This document shows positions 1-11,100 of a stretch of 64,000 bases of DNA, in pieces. Both the position numbers and the translations under genes were made by a program. The notes beneath the pieces are model-generated. The model saw only the letters and a list, made by a program, of their open reading frames with translations. It was not told the origin of the DNA and did no database searches. Origin of the DNA: Loripinus fragilis. Taxonomy: Eukaryota > Mollusca > Bivalvia > Lucinida > Lucinidae. Every line of letters begins with the position of its first letter. The stretch's first letter is position 1. Location of the stretch: contig CAXHUL010000257.1 of assembly GCA_964019695.1 (NCBI GenBank), forward strand, positions 496,001-560,000. The letters run 5' to 3'.

Positions 1-139
1 TTTTCCCATAGGGCCCAAGGCAAATGGGGATAGCGGTTGTACGCGCTTTCTAAGGCTCTGATCGCTTTTAGATTTTGCACGCGGATAGGGCCAACAGAGG
101 CGCAGGTATTGCCATGCGCACCCGCCCGCAACAATGTTT

Positions 140-155
140 CGATACCGAGTTATCG
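140..155 (+). other. Short hairpin cgata / tatcg (shown in unit 1)
   Basis: Five-base-pair arms at 140-144 and 151-155 around a 6-base loop. The m142T change in units 41, 43 and 63 breaks the central pair. It is short enough to be chance. Confidence 0.35.
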
Positions 156-219
156 GGGTGTGGAAGTCCGCCGCCCCGAAGCTTTACGCGCTTCCGTCTC
201 GCGAACTACTATTTTCATC

Positions 220-235
220 ATGCCCACACGGGCAT
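220..235 (+). other. Short hairpin atgccc-acac-gggcat (shown in unit 1)
   Basis: Perfect 6-bp arms with a 4-base loop. The adjacent changes at 14942-14943 (unit 19) lie just outside the stem. Changes m220T (units 41 and 43) and m229T (unit 11) fall in the stem base and loop respectively. Confidence 0.5.
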
Positions 236-326
236 CAGTTTGTAGTACGGGAGGCCGTCTACAAATGGTGAAAATTTCAAAGCGTTCCGTCGGGAAATTA
301 AAAAGTTATGAGCATTAGAAGATCTT

Positions 327-347
327 CCCATTAGGCCCCATTAGGCC
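327..347 (+). repeat. 10-bp direct duplication inside the monomer
   Basis: The decamer cccattaggc occurs twice in direct succession at 327-336 and 337-346, followed by c. It is the only clear short tandem duplication I see within the monomer, and it supplies the two alternative left arms of the neighbouring inverted repeat. It is present in all units checked. Confidence 0.85.
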
Positions 348-368
348 ACAGTAGCCGACCGGGCCTAA
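331..368 (+). other. Inverted repeat ttaggccc / gggcctaa (shown in unit 1)
   Basis: The arm ttaggccc at 331-338 is the exact reverse complement of gggcctaa at 361-368, with 22 bp between them. The second ttaggcc at 341-347 can pair instead with ggcctaa at 362-368 over 14 bp, so two alternative stems share one right arm. The element lies in a stretch (m317-m390) where I found no variant in any of 78 copies. Confidence 0.5.
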
Positions 369-406
369 AACTTGCGCGGGTCACTTTCACGGACGGGCTC
401 GAAACT
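352..406 (+). promoter_or_regulatory. Weak pol III A-box/B-box-like pair (shown in unit 1)
   Basis: TAGCCGACCGGG at 352-363 matches 11 of 12 positions of the A-box consensus TRGYNNARNNGG. GGCTCGAAACT at 396-406 matches 9 of 11 of the B-box consensus GGTTCGANNCC. Spacing is in the range of tRNA-derived promoters, and a TTTT run at 460-463 could act as a terminator. The surrounding sequence does not fold as a tRNA: the T-stem has a mismatch and no acceptor stem is visible. The m401A change (units 9, 13, 19, 76) weakens the B-box match, while m398T in unit 77 (62560) improves it. It may be chance. Confidence 0.15.
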
Positions 407-474
407 GGTGCCAGAAGTTAGCCCCCGACCAGAGCTTCATTGTGAGGCATTGCGTAAAATTTTCCGTCCCCCGA

Positions 475-510
475 GTGCCGAGCAATAGCCCCTGAAAGGG
501 CTTTCGGCAC
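475..510 (+). other. Strongest hairpin of the monomer (shown in unit 1)
   Basis: The outer arms gtgccga (475-481) and tcggcac (504-510) are perfectly complementary over 7 bp. Inside them agccc (487-491) pairs with gggct (498-502) around the loop ctgaaa. The intervening unpaired bases are gcaat on the left and a single t on the right. It recurs in every unit. The only arm change seen is m480A in units 41, 43 and 63, which breaks one G-C pair. A transcript of either strand could fold here, and it could also extrude as a cruciform. Function is unknown. Confidence 0.6.
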
Positions 511-701
511 AATTTTCACGCCCTTATTTGAGCCACTTGTAGCCGAAGGAATTTTGCGCAAATGACTGAGAGGTGCTCCTGGGCACTGCTCATCACTTTG
601 CAATAGGTTCCGGGGCTTTTCGCGAAGGTCGCGTTTTCTCAAACTTTGATGGCATTAGTGGGTGGGGTGTGAAAACCTCCGAATGCATGGTTCTCAGCTC
701 C

Positions 702-715
702 TGCTGTGGGCAGCA
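702..715 (+). other. Short hairpin tgctg-tggg-cagca (shown in unit 1)
   Basis: Five-base-pair arms with a 4-base loop. The loop T (m707) is the base deleted in units 39 and 61, as expected for slippage at a hairpin. In unit 28 the C-to-T at 22786 extends the arms to 7 bp (cttgctg / cagcaag). Confidence 0.45.
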
Positions 716-721
716 AGCCAA

Positions 722-729
722 TTTTTTTT
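722..729 (+). other. T8 homopolymer tract (shown in unit 1)
   Basis: Eight consecutive T, the longest homopolymer of the monomer, in its most A+T-rich part. Three units differ: T7 in unit 45 (36712-36718) and unit 76 (62067-62073), and T-to-C at 7270 in unit 9. Confidence 0.9.
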
Positions 730-743
730 CCAAAATGTTGACC

Positions 744-751
744 TATAAAAG
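744..751 (+). promoter_or_regulatory. TATA-box-like element TATAAAAG (shown in unit 1)
   Basis: TATAAAAG fits the pol II TATA consensus TATAWAAG. An initiator-like tcattg follows, with its A at 777, 33 bp from the first T of the box, close to usual TATA-to-start spacing. I found no variant within the box in any unit, although the base four positions upstream is changed in units 40 and 62 (32640, 50634). A TATA-like octamer is not rare by chance, so this is only a candidate start for a plus-strand satellite transcript. Confidence 0.25.
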
Positions 752-778
752 AGCTTACTCGGGTGTGAAAATTATCAT

Positions 779-791
779 TGTGCGCGCGCGC
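779..791 (+). other. Alternating pyrimidine-purine CG tract (shown in unit 1)
   Basis: The 13-mer tgtgcgcgcgcgc alternates pyrimidine and purine throughout, a composition able to form left-handed Z-DNA under torsional stress. It is one of the more variable parts of the monomer: units 6, 9, 16, 28, 30, 51 and 72 each carry a substitution here (4874, 7327, 13056, 22872, 24505, 41681, 58861), the pair 24505/41681 being related by duplication. Confidence 0.7.
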
Positions 792-3700
792 CCCGGACCG
801 CAATTATGATATTTCCTGTTTTCCCATAGGGCCCAAGGCAAATGGGGATAGCGGTTGTACGCGCTTTCTAAGGCTCTGATCGCTTTTAGATTTTGCACGC
901 GGATAGGGCCAACAGAGGCGCAGGTATTGCCATGCGCACCCGCCCGCAACAATGTTTCGATACCGAGTTATCGGGGTGTGGAAGTCCGCCGCCCCGAAGC
1001 TTTACGCGCTTCCGTCTCGCGAACTACTATTTTCATCATGCCCACACGGGCATCAGTTTGTAGTACGGGAGGCCGTCTACAAATGGTGAAAATTTCAAAG
1101 CGTTCCGTCGGGAAATTAAAAAGTTATGAGCATTAGAAGATCTTCCCATTAGGCCCCATTAGGCCACAGTAGCCGACCGGGCCTAAAACTTGCGCGGGTC
1201 ACTTTCACGGACGGGCTCGAAACTGGTGCCAGAAGTTAGCCCCCGACCAGAGCTTCATTGTGAGGCATTGTGTAAAATTTTCCGTCCCCCGAGTGCCGAG
1301 CAATAGCCCCTGAAAGGGCTTTCGGCACAATTTTCACGCCCTTATTTGAGCCACTTGTAGCCGAAGGAATTTTGCGCAAATGACTGAGAGGTGCTCCTGG
1401 GCACTGCTCATCACTTTGCAATAGGTTCCGGGGCTTTTCGCGAAGGTCGCGTTTTCTCAAACTTTGATGGCAGTAGTGGGTGGGGTGTGAAAACCTCCGA
1501 ATGCATGGTTCTCAGCTCCTGCTGTGGGCAGCAAGCCAATTTTTTTTCCAAAATGTTGACCTATAAAAGAGCTTACTCGGGTGTGAAAATTATCATTGTG
1601 CGCGCGCGCCCCGGACCGCAATTATGATATTTCCTGTTTTCCCATAGGGCCCAAGGCAAATGGGGATAGCGGTTGTACGCACTTTCTAAGGCTCTGATCG
1701 CTTTTAGATTTTGCACGCGGATAGGGCCAACAGAGGCGCAGGTATTGCCATGCGCACCCGCCCGCAACAATGTTTCGATACCGAGTTATCGGGGTGTGGA
1801 AGTCCGCCGCCCCGAAGCTTTACGCGCTTCCGTCTCGCGAACTACTATTTTCATCATGCCCACACGGGCATCAGTTTGTAGTACGGGAGGCCGTCTACAA
1901 ATGGTGAAAATTTCAAAGCGTTCCGTCGGGAAATTAAAAAGTTATGAGCATTAGAAGATCTTCCCATTAGGCCCCATTAGGCCACAGTAGCCGACCGGGC
2001 CTAAAACTTGCGCGGGTCACTTTCACGGACGGGCTCGAAACTGGTGCCAGAAGTTAGCCCCCGACCAGAGCTTCATTGTGAGGCATTGCGTAAAATTTTC
2101 CGTCCCCCGAGTGCCGAGCAATAGCCCCTGAAAGGGCTTTCGGCACAATTTTCACGCCCTTATTTGAGCCACTTGTAGCCGAAGGAATTTTGCGCAAATG
2201 ACTGAGAGGTGCTCCTGGGCACTGCTCATCACTTTGCAATAGGTTCCGGGGCTTTTCGCGAAGGTCGCGTTTTCTCAAACTTTGATGGCATTAGTGGGTG
2301 GGGTGTGAAAACCTCCGAATGCATGGTTCTCAGCTCCTGCTGTGGGCAGCAAGCCAATTTTTTTTCCAAAATGTTGACCTATAAAAGAGCTTACTCGGGT
2401 GTGAAAATTATCATTGTGCGCGCGCGCCCCGGACCGCAATTATGATATTTCCTGTTTTCCCATAGGGCCCAAGGCAAATGGGGATAGCTGTTGTACGCGC
2501 TTTCTAAGGCTCTGATCGCTTTTAGATTTTGCACGCGGATAGGGCCAACAGAGGCGCAGGTATTGCCATGCGCACCCGCCCGCAACAATGTTTCGATACC
2601 GAGTTATCGGGGTGTGGAAGTCCGCCGCCCCGAAGCTTTACGCGCTTCCGTCTCGCGAACTACTATTTTCATCATGCCCACACGGGCATCAGTTTGTAGT
2701 ACGGGAGGCCGTCTACAAATGGTGAAAATTTCAAAGCGTTCCGTCGGGAAATTAAAAAGTTATGAGCATTAGAAGATCTTCCCATTAGGCCCCATTAGGC
2801 CACAGTAGCCGACCGGGCCTAAAACTTGCGCGGGTCACTTTCACGGACGGGCTCGAAACTGGTGCCAGAAGTTAGCCCCCGACCAGAGCTTCATTGTGAG
2901 GCATTGTGTAAAATTTTCCGTCCCCCGAGTGCCGAGCAATAGCCCCTGAAAGGGCTTTCGGCACAATTTTCACGCCCTTATTTGAGCCACTTGTAGCCGA
3001 AGGAATTTTGCGCAAATGACTGAGAGGTGCTCCTGGGCACTGCTCATCACTTTGCAATAGGTTCCGGGGCTTTTCGCGAAGGTCGCGTTTTCTCAAACTT
3101 TGATGGCATTAGTGGGTGGGGTGTGAAAACCTCCGAATGCATGGTTCTCAGCTCCTGCTGTGGGCAGCAAGCCAATTTTTTTTCCAAAATGTTGACCTAT
3201 AAAAGAGCTTACTCGGGTGTGAAAATTATCATTGTGCGCGCGCGCCCCGGACCGCAATTATGATATTTCCTGTTTTCCCATAGGGCCCAAGGCAAATGGG
3301 GATAGCGGTTGTACGCGCTTTCTAAGGCTCTGATCGCTTTTAGATTTTGCACGCGGATAGGGCCAACAGAGGCGCAGGTATTGCCATGCGCACCCGCCCG
3401 CAACAATGTTTCGATACCGAGTTATCGGGGTGTGGAAGTCCGCCGCCCCGAAGCTTTACGCGCTTCCGTCTCGCGAACTACTATTTTCATCATGCCCACA
3501 CGGGCATCAGTTTGTAGTACGGGAGGCCGTCTACAAATGGTGAAAATTTCAAAGCGTTCCGTCGGGAAATTAAAAAGTTATGAGCATTAGAAGATCTTCC
3601 CATTAGGCCCCATTAGGCCACAGTAGCCGACCGGGCCTAAAACTTGCGCGGGTCACTTTCACGGACGGGCTCGAAACTGGTGCCAGAAGTTAGCCCCCGA

Positions 3701-6700
3701 CCAGAGCTTCATTGTGAGGCATTGCGTAAAATTTTCCGTCCCCCGAGTGCCGAGCAATAGCCCCTGAAAGGGCTTTCGGCACAATTTTCACGCCCTTATT
3801 TGAGCCACTTGTAGCCGAAGGAATTTTGCGCAAATGACTGAGAGGTGCTCCTGGGCACTGCTCATCACTTTGCAATAGGTTCCGGGGCTTTTCGCGAAGG
3901 TCGCGTTTTCTCAAACTTTGATGGCATTAGTGGGTGGGGTGTGAAAACCTCCGAATGCATGGTTCTCAGCTCCTGCTGTGGGCAGCAAGCCAATTTTTTT
4001 TCCAAAATGTTGACCTATAAAAGAGCTTACTCGGGTGTGAAAATTATCATTGTGCGCGCGCGCCCCGGACCGCAATTATGATATTTCCTGTTTTCCCATA
4101 GGGCCCAAGGCAAATGGGGATAGCGGTTGTACGCGCTTTCTAAGGCTCTGATCGCTTTTAGATTTTGCACGCGGATAGGGCCAACAGAGGCGCAGGTATT
4201 GCCATGCGCACCCGCCCGCAACAATGTTTCGATACCGAGTTATCGGGGTGTGGAAGTCCGCCGCCCCGAAGCTTTACGCGCTTCCGTCTCGCGAACTACT
4301 ATTTTCATCATGCCCACACGGGCATCAGTTTGTAGTACGGGAGGCCGTCTACAAATGGTGAAAATTTCAAAGCGTTCCGTCGGGAAATTAAAAAGTTATG
4401 AGCATTAGAAGATCTTCCCATTAGGCCCCATTAGGCCACAGTAGCCGACCGGGCCTAAAACTTGCGCGGGTCACTTTCACGGACGGGCTCGAAACTGGTG
4501 CCAGAAGTTAGCCCCCGACCAGAGCTTCATTGTGAGGCATTGCGTAAAATTTTCCGTCCCCCGAGTGCCGAGCAATAGCCCCTGAAAGGGCTTTCGGCAC
4601 AATTTTCACGCCCTTATTTGAGCCACTTGTAGCCGAAGGAATTTTGCGCAAATGACTGAGAGGTGCTCCTGGGCACTGCTCATCACTTTGCAATAGGTTC
4701 CGGGGCTTTTCGCGAAGGTCGCGTTTTCTCAAACTTTGATGGCATTAGTGGGTGGGGTGTGAAAACCTCCGAATGCATGGTTCTCAGCTCCTGCTGTGGG
4801 CAGCAAGCCAATTTTTTTTCCAAAATGTTGACCTATAAAAGAGCTTACTCGGGTGTGAAAATTATCATTGTGCACGCGCGCCCCGGACCGCAATTATGAT
4901 ATTTCCTGTTTTCCCATAGGGCCCAAGGCAAATGGGGATAGCGGTTGTACGCGCTTTCTAAGGCTCTGATCGCTTTTAGATTTTGCACGCGGATAGGGCC
5001 AACAGAGGCGCAGGTATTGCCATGCGCACCCGCCCGCAACAATGTTTCGATACCGAGTTATCGGGGTGTGGAAGTCCGCCACCCCGAAGCTTTACGCGCT
5101 TCCGTCTCGCGAACTACTATTTTCATCATGCCCACACGGGCATCAGTTTGTAGTACGGGAGGCCGTCTACAAATGGTGAAAATTTCAAAGCGTTCCGTCG
5201 GGAAATTAAAAAGTTATGAGCATTAGAAGATCTTCCCATTAGGCCCCATTAGGCCACAGTAGCCGACCGGGCCTAAAACTTGCGCGGGTCACTTTCACGG
5301 ACGGGCTCGAAACTGGTGCCAGAAGTTAGCCCCCGACCAGAGCTTCATTGTGAGGCATTGCGTAAAATTTTCCGTCCCCCGAGTGCCGAGCAATAGCCCC
5401 TGAAAGGGCTTTCGGCACAATTTTCACGCCCTTATTTGAGCCACTTGTAGCCGAAGGAATTTTGCGCAAATGACTGAGAGGTGCTCCTGGGCACTGCTCA
5501 TCACTTTGCAATAGGTTCCGGGGCTTTTCGCGAAGGTCGCGTTTTCTCAAACTTTGATGGCATTAGTGGGTGGGGTGTGAAAACCTCCGAATGCATGGTT
5601 CTCAGCTCCTGCTGTGGGCAGCAAGCCAATTTTTTTTCCAAAATGTTGACCTATAAAAGAGCTTACTCGGGTGTGAAAATTATCATTGTGCGCGCGCGCC
5701 CCGGACCGCAATTATGATATTTCCTGTTTTCCCATAGGGCCCAAGGCAAATGGGGATAGCGGTTGTACGCGCTTTCTAAGGCTCTGATCGCTTTTAGATT
5801 TTGCACGCGGATAGGGCCAACAGAGGCGCAGGTATTGCCATGCGCACCCGCCCGCAACAATGTTTCGATACCGAGTTATCGGGGTGTGGAAGTCCGCCGC
5901 CCCGAAGCTTTACGCGCTTCCGTCTCGCGAACTACTATTTTCATCATGCCCACACGGGCATCAGTTTGTAGTACGGGAGGCCGTCTACAAATGGTGAAAA
6001 TTTCAAAGCGTTCCGTCGGGAAATTAAAAAGTTATGAGCATTAGAAGATCTTCCCATTAGGCCCCATTAGGCCACAGTAGCCGACCGGGCCTAAAACTTG
6101 CGCGGGTCACTTTCACGGACGGGCTCGAAACTGGTGCCAGAAGTTAGCCCCCGACCAGAGCTTCATTGTGAGGCATTGCGTAAAATTTTCCGTCCCCCGA
6201 GTGCCGAGCAATAGCCCCTGAAAGGGCTTTCGGCACAATTTTCACGCCCTTATTTGAGCCACTTGTAGCCGAAGGAATTTTGCGCAAATGACTGAGAGGT
6301 GCTCCTGGGCACTGCTCATCACTTTGCAATAGGTTCCGGGGCTTTTCGCGAAGGTCGCGTTTTCTCAAACTTTGATGGCATTAGTGGGTGGGGTGTGAAA
6401 ACCTCCGAATGCATGGTTCTCAGCTCCTGCTGTGGGCAGCAAGCCAATTTTTTTTCCAAAATGTTGACCTATAAAAGAGCTTACTCGGGTGTGAAAATTA
6501 TCATTGTGCGCGCGCGCCCCGGACCGCAATTATGATATTTCCTGTTTTCCCATAGGGCCCAAGGCAAATGGGGATAGCGGTTGTACGCGCTTTCTAAGGC
6601 TCTGATCGCTTTTAGATTTTGCACGCGGATAGGGCCAACAGAGGCGCAGGTATTGCCATGCGCACCTGCCCGCAACAATGTTTCGATACCGAGTTATCGG

Positions 6701-8180
6701 GGTGTGGAAGTCCGCCGCCCCGAAGCTTTACGCGCTTCCGTCTCGCGAACTACTATTTTCATCATGCCCACACGGGCATCAGTTTGTAGTACGGGAGGCC
6801 GTCTACAAATGGTGAAAATTTCAAAGCGTTCCGTCGGGAAATTAAAAAGTTATGAGCATTAGAAGATCTTCCCATTAGGCCCCATTAGGCCACAGTAGCC
6901 GACCGGGCCTAAAACTTGCGCGGGTCACTTTCACGGACGGGCTCAAAACTGGTGCCAGAAGTTAGCCCCCGACCAGAGCTTCATTGTGAGGCATTGCGTA
7001 AAATTTTCCGTCCCCCGAGTGCCGAGCAATAGCCCCTGAAAGGGCTTTCGGCACAATTTTCACGCCCTTATTTGAGCCACTTGTAGCCGAAGGAATTTTG
7101 CGCAAATGACTGAGAGGTGCTCCTGGGCACTGCTCATCACTTTGCAATAGGTTCCGGGGCTTTTCGCGAAGGTCGCGTTTTCTCAAACTTTGATGGCATT
7201 AGTGGGTGGGGTGTGAAAACCTCCGAATGCATGGTTCTCAGCTCCTGCTGTGGGCAGCAAGCCAATTTTCTTTCCAAAATGTTGACCTATAAAAGAGCTT
7301 ACTCGGGTGTGAAAATTATCATTGTGGGCGCGCGCCCCGGACCGCAATTATGATATTTCCTGTTTTCCCATAGGGCCCAAGGCAAATGGGGAAAGCGGTT
7401 GTACGCGCTTTCTAAGGCTCTGATCGCTTTTAGATTTTGCACGCGGATAGGGCCAACAGAGGCGCAGGTATTGCCATGCGCACCCGCCCGCAACAATGTT
7501 TCGATACCGAGTTATCGGGGTGTGGAAGTCCGCCGCCCCGAAGCTTTACGCGCTTCCGTCTCGCGAACTACTATTTTCATCATGCCCACACGGGCATCAG
7601 TTTGTAGTACGGGAGGCCGTCTACAAATGGTGAAAATTTCAAAGCGTTCCGTCGGGAAATTAAAAAGTTATGAGCATTAGAAGATCTTCCCATTAGGCCC
7701 CATTAGGCCACAGTAGCCGACCGGGCCTAAAACTTGCGCGGGTCACTTTCACGGACGGGCTCGAAACTGGTGCCAGAAGTTAGCCCCCGACCAGAGCTTC
7801 ATTGTGAGGCATTGCGTAAAATTTTCCGTCCCCCGAGTGCCGAGCAATAGCCCCTGAAAGGGCTTTCGGCACAATTTTCACGCCCTTATTTGAGCCACTT
7901 GTAGCCGAAGGAATTTTGCGCAAATGACTGAGAGGTGCTCCTGGGCACTGCTCATCACTTTGCAATAGGTTCCGGGGCTTTTCGCGAAGGTCGCGTTTTC
8001 TCAAACTTTGATGGCATTAGTGGGTGGGGTGTGAAAACCTCCGAATGCATGGTTCTCAGCTCCTGCTGTGGGCAGCAAGCCAATTTTTTTTCCAAAATGT
8101 TGACCTATAAAAGAGCTTACTCGGGTGTGAAAATTATCATTGTGCGCGCGCGCCCCGGACCGCAATTATGATATTTCCTG

Positions 8181-11100
8181 TTTTCCCATAGGGCCCAAGG
8201 CAAATGGGGATAGCGGTTGTACGCGCTTTCTAAGGCTCTGATCGCTTTTAGATTTTGCACGCGGATAGGGCCAACAGAGGCGCAGGTATTGCCATGCGCA
8301 CCCGCCCGCAACAATGTTTCGATACCGAGTTATCGGGGTGTGGAAGTCCGCCGCCCCGAAGCTTTACGCGCTTCCGTCTCGCGAACTACTATTTTCATCA
8401 TGCCCACATGGGCATCAGTTTGTAGTACGGGAGGCCGTCTACAAATGGTGAAAATTTCAAAGCGTTCCGTCGGGAAATTAAAAAGTTATGAGCATTAGAA
8501 GATCTTCCCATTAGGCCCCATTAGGCCACAGTAGCCGACCGGGCCTAAAACTTGCGCGGGTCACTTTCACGGACGGGCTCGAAACTGGTGCCAGAAGTTA
8601 GCCCCCGACCAGAGCTTCATTGTGAGGCATTGCGTAAAATTTTCCGTCCCCCGAGTGCCGAGCAATAGCCCCTGAAAGGGCTTTCGGCACAATTTTCACG
8701 CCCTTATTTGAGCCACTTGTAGCCGAAGGAATTTTGCGCAAATGACTGAGAGGTGCTCCTGGGCACTGCTCATCACTTTGCAATAGGTTCTGGGGCTTTT
8801 CGCGAAGGTCGCGTTTTCTCAAACTTTGATGGCATTAGTGGGTGGGGTGTGAAAACCTCCGAATGCATGGTTCTCAGCTCCTGCTGTGGGCAGCAAGCCA
8901 ATTTTTTTTCCAAAATGTTGACCTATAAAAGAGCTTACTCGGGTGTGAAAATTATCATTGTGCGCGCGCGCCCCGGACCGCAATTATGATATTTCCTGTT
9001 TTCCCATAGGGCCCAAGGCAAATGGGGATAGCGGTTGTACGCGCTTTCTAAGGCTCTGATCGCTTTTAGATTTTGCACGCGGATAGGGCCAACAGAGGCG
9101 CAGGTATTGCCATGCGCACCCGCCCGCAACAATGTTTCGATACCGAGTTATCGGGGTGTGGAAGTCCGCCGCCCCGAAGCTTTACGCGCTTCCGTCTCGC
9201 GAACTACTATTTTCATCATGCCCACACGGGCATCAGTTTGTAGTACGGGAGGCCGTCTACAAATGGTGAAAATTTCTAAGCGTTCCGTCGGGAAATTAAA
9301 AAGTTATGAGCATTAGAAGATCTTCCCATTAGGCCCCATTAGGCCACAGTAGCCGACCGGGCCTAAAACTTGCGCGGGTCACTTTCACGGACGGGCTCGA
9401 AACTGGTGCCAGAAGTTAGCCCCCGACCAGAGCTTCATTGTGAGGCATTGCGTAAAATTTTCCGTCCCCCGAGTGCCGAGCAATAGCCCCTGAAAGGGCT
9501 TTCGGCACAATTTTCACGCCCTTATTTGAGCCACTTGTAGCCGAAGGAATTTTGCGCAAATGACTGAGAGGTGCTCCTGGGCACTGCTCATCACTTTGCA
9601 ATAGGTTCCGGGGCTTTTCGCGAAGGTCGCGTTTTCTCAAACTTTGATGGCATTAGTGGGTGGGGTGTGAAAACCTCCGAATGCATGGTTCTCAGCTCCT
9701 GCTGTGGGCAGCAAGCCAATTTTTTTTCCAAAATGTTGACCTATAAAAGAGCTTACTCGGGTGTGAAAATTATCATTGTGCGCGCGCGCCCCGGACCACA
9801 ATTATGATATTTCCTGTTTTCCCATAGGGCCCAAGGCAAATGGGGAAAGCGGTTGTACGCGCTTTCTAAGGCTCTGATCGCTTTTAGATTTTGCACGCGG
9901 ATAGGGCCAACAGAGGCGCAGGTATTGCCATGCGCACCCGCCCGCAACAATGTTTCGATACCGAGTTATCGGGGTGTGGAAGTCCGCCGCCCCGAAGCTT
10001 TACGCGCTTCCGTCTCGCGAACTACTATTTTCATCATGCCCACACGGGCATCAGTTTGTAGTACGGGAGGCCGTCTACAAATGGTGAAAATTTCAAAGCG
10101 TTCCGTCGGGAAATTAAAAAGTTATGAGCATTAGAAGATCTTCCCATTAGGCCCCATTAGGCCACAGTAGCCGACCGGGCCTAAAACTTGCGCGGGTCAC
10201 TTTCACGGACGGGCTCAAAACTGGTGCCAGAAGTTAGCCCCCGACCAGAGCTTCATTGTGAGGCATTGCGTAAAATTTTCCGTCCCCCGAGTGCCGAGCA
10301 ATAGCCCCTGAAAGGGCTTTCGGCACAATTTTCACGCCCTTATTTGAGCCACTTGTAGCCGAAGGAATTTTGCGCAAATGACTGAGAGGTGCTCCTGGGC
10401 ACTGCTCATCACTTTGCAATAGGTTCCGGGGCTTTTCGCGAAGGTCGCGTTTTCTCAAACTTTGATGGCATTAGTGGGTGGGGTGTGAAAACCTCCGAAT
10501 GCATGGTTCTCAGCTCCTGCTGTGGGCAGCAAGCCAATTTTTTTTCCAAAATGTTGACCTATAAAAGAGCTTACTCGGGTGTGAAAATTATCATTGTGCG
10601 CGCGCGCCCCGGACCGCAATTATGATATTTCCTGTTTTCCCATAGGGCCCAAGGCAAATGGGGATAGCGGTTGTACGCGCTTTCTAAGGCTCTGATCGCT
10701 TTTAGATTTTGCACGCGGATAGGGCCAACAGAGGCGCAGGTATTGCCATGCGCACCCGCCCGCAACAATGTTTCGATACCGAGTTATCGGGGTGTGGAAG
10801 TCCGCCGCCCCGAAGCTTTACGCGCTTCCGTCTCGCGAACTACTATTTTCATCATGCCCACACGGGCATCAGTTTGTAGTACGGGAGGCCGTCTACAAAT
10901 GGTGAAAATTTCAAAGCGTTCCGTCGGGAAATTAAAAAGTTATGAGCATTAGAAGATCTTCCCATTAGGCCCCATTAGGCCACAGTAGCCGACCGGGCCT
11001 AAAACTTGCGCGGGTCACTTTCACGGACGGGCTCGAAACTGGTGCCAGAAGTTAGCCCCCGACCAGAGCTTCATTGTGAGGCATTGCGTAAAATTTTCCG

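Larger units (their letters stand above)
1..818 (+). repeat. Representative satellite monomer (unit 1, consensus-like)
   Basis: Unit 1 matches the majority base at every position I compared, so it serves as the consensus; the phase is arbitrary. It is 818 bp, 51.5% G+C (421 G or C by hand count), with about 56 CpG dinucleotides against about 54 expected from composition, so CpG is not depleted. The G+C is uneven: m121-180 is about 62% and m721-780 about 30%. Single restriction landmarks per unit include GGGCCC at 11-16, AAGCTT at 179-184, AGATCT at 320-325 and ATGCAT at 683-688; TCGCGA occurs twice, at 199-204 and 620-625. I see no large internal sub-repeat that would make 818 bp a multimer of a shorter ancestral unit. 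Confidence 0.95.
1..8180 (+). repeat. Array segment, units 1-10, with variant catalogue
   Basis: Ten 818-bp units. Differences from consensus seen by eye are: C-to-T at 1271 and 2907 (both m453, exactly two units apart); T-to-G at 1473; G-to-A at 1681; G-to-T at 2489; G-to-A at 4874 in the CG tract; G-to-A at 5081; C-to-T at 6667; G-to-A at 6945 (m401); T-to-C at 7270 inside the T8 tract; C-to-G at 7327 in the CG tract; T-to-A at 7393 (m31). Units 1, 5 and 8 look identical to consensus. Most of these changes are CpG transitions. No gene is present. Confidence 0.9.

Noticed and set aside
138..157. CENP-B box (TTCG....A..CGGG pattern) near ttcgataccgag
   Set aside because: TTCG and CGGG are present but five bases too far apart and the central A is missing. 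The cgttccgtcggg segment at 283-294 does not fit either.
57..240. Hammerhead ribozyme core in a satellite transcript
   Set aside because: Neither strand has the required CUGANGA core; near matches around ctgatc and gcatcag lack conserved bases.
37..318. 93-codon plus-strand open frame in every monomer (also 105 and 98 codons in units 28, 30 and 72)
   Set aside because: It starts at TTG, has no recognisable domain, overlaps a minus-strand frame from the preceding unit boundary, and its variants are amino-acid changing and follow the CpG mutation pattern. The longer versions arise only from loss of the stop or a frameshift. It is present in all copies because the DNA is repeated, not because the protein is conserved.
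418..642. 74-codon minus-strand open frame in every monomer
   Set aside because: It starts at TTG, overlaps the plus-strand 573-809 frame, and is frameshifted without compensation in unit 26. No known motif; no ribosome-binding or promoter context.
573..809. 78-codon plus-strand open frame in every monomer
   Set aside because: It starts at GTG, overlaps two minus-strand frames, is broken by the deletions in units 39, 45, 61 and 76, and contains the TATA-like box, T8 and CG tracts. A chance open frame.
755..952. 65-codon minus-strand open frame crossing each unit boundary
   Set aside because: It starts at TTG, crosses the CG tract, and has no recognisable domain. Several CG-tract variants change its residues freely, as expected for non-coding sequence.
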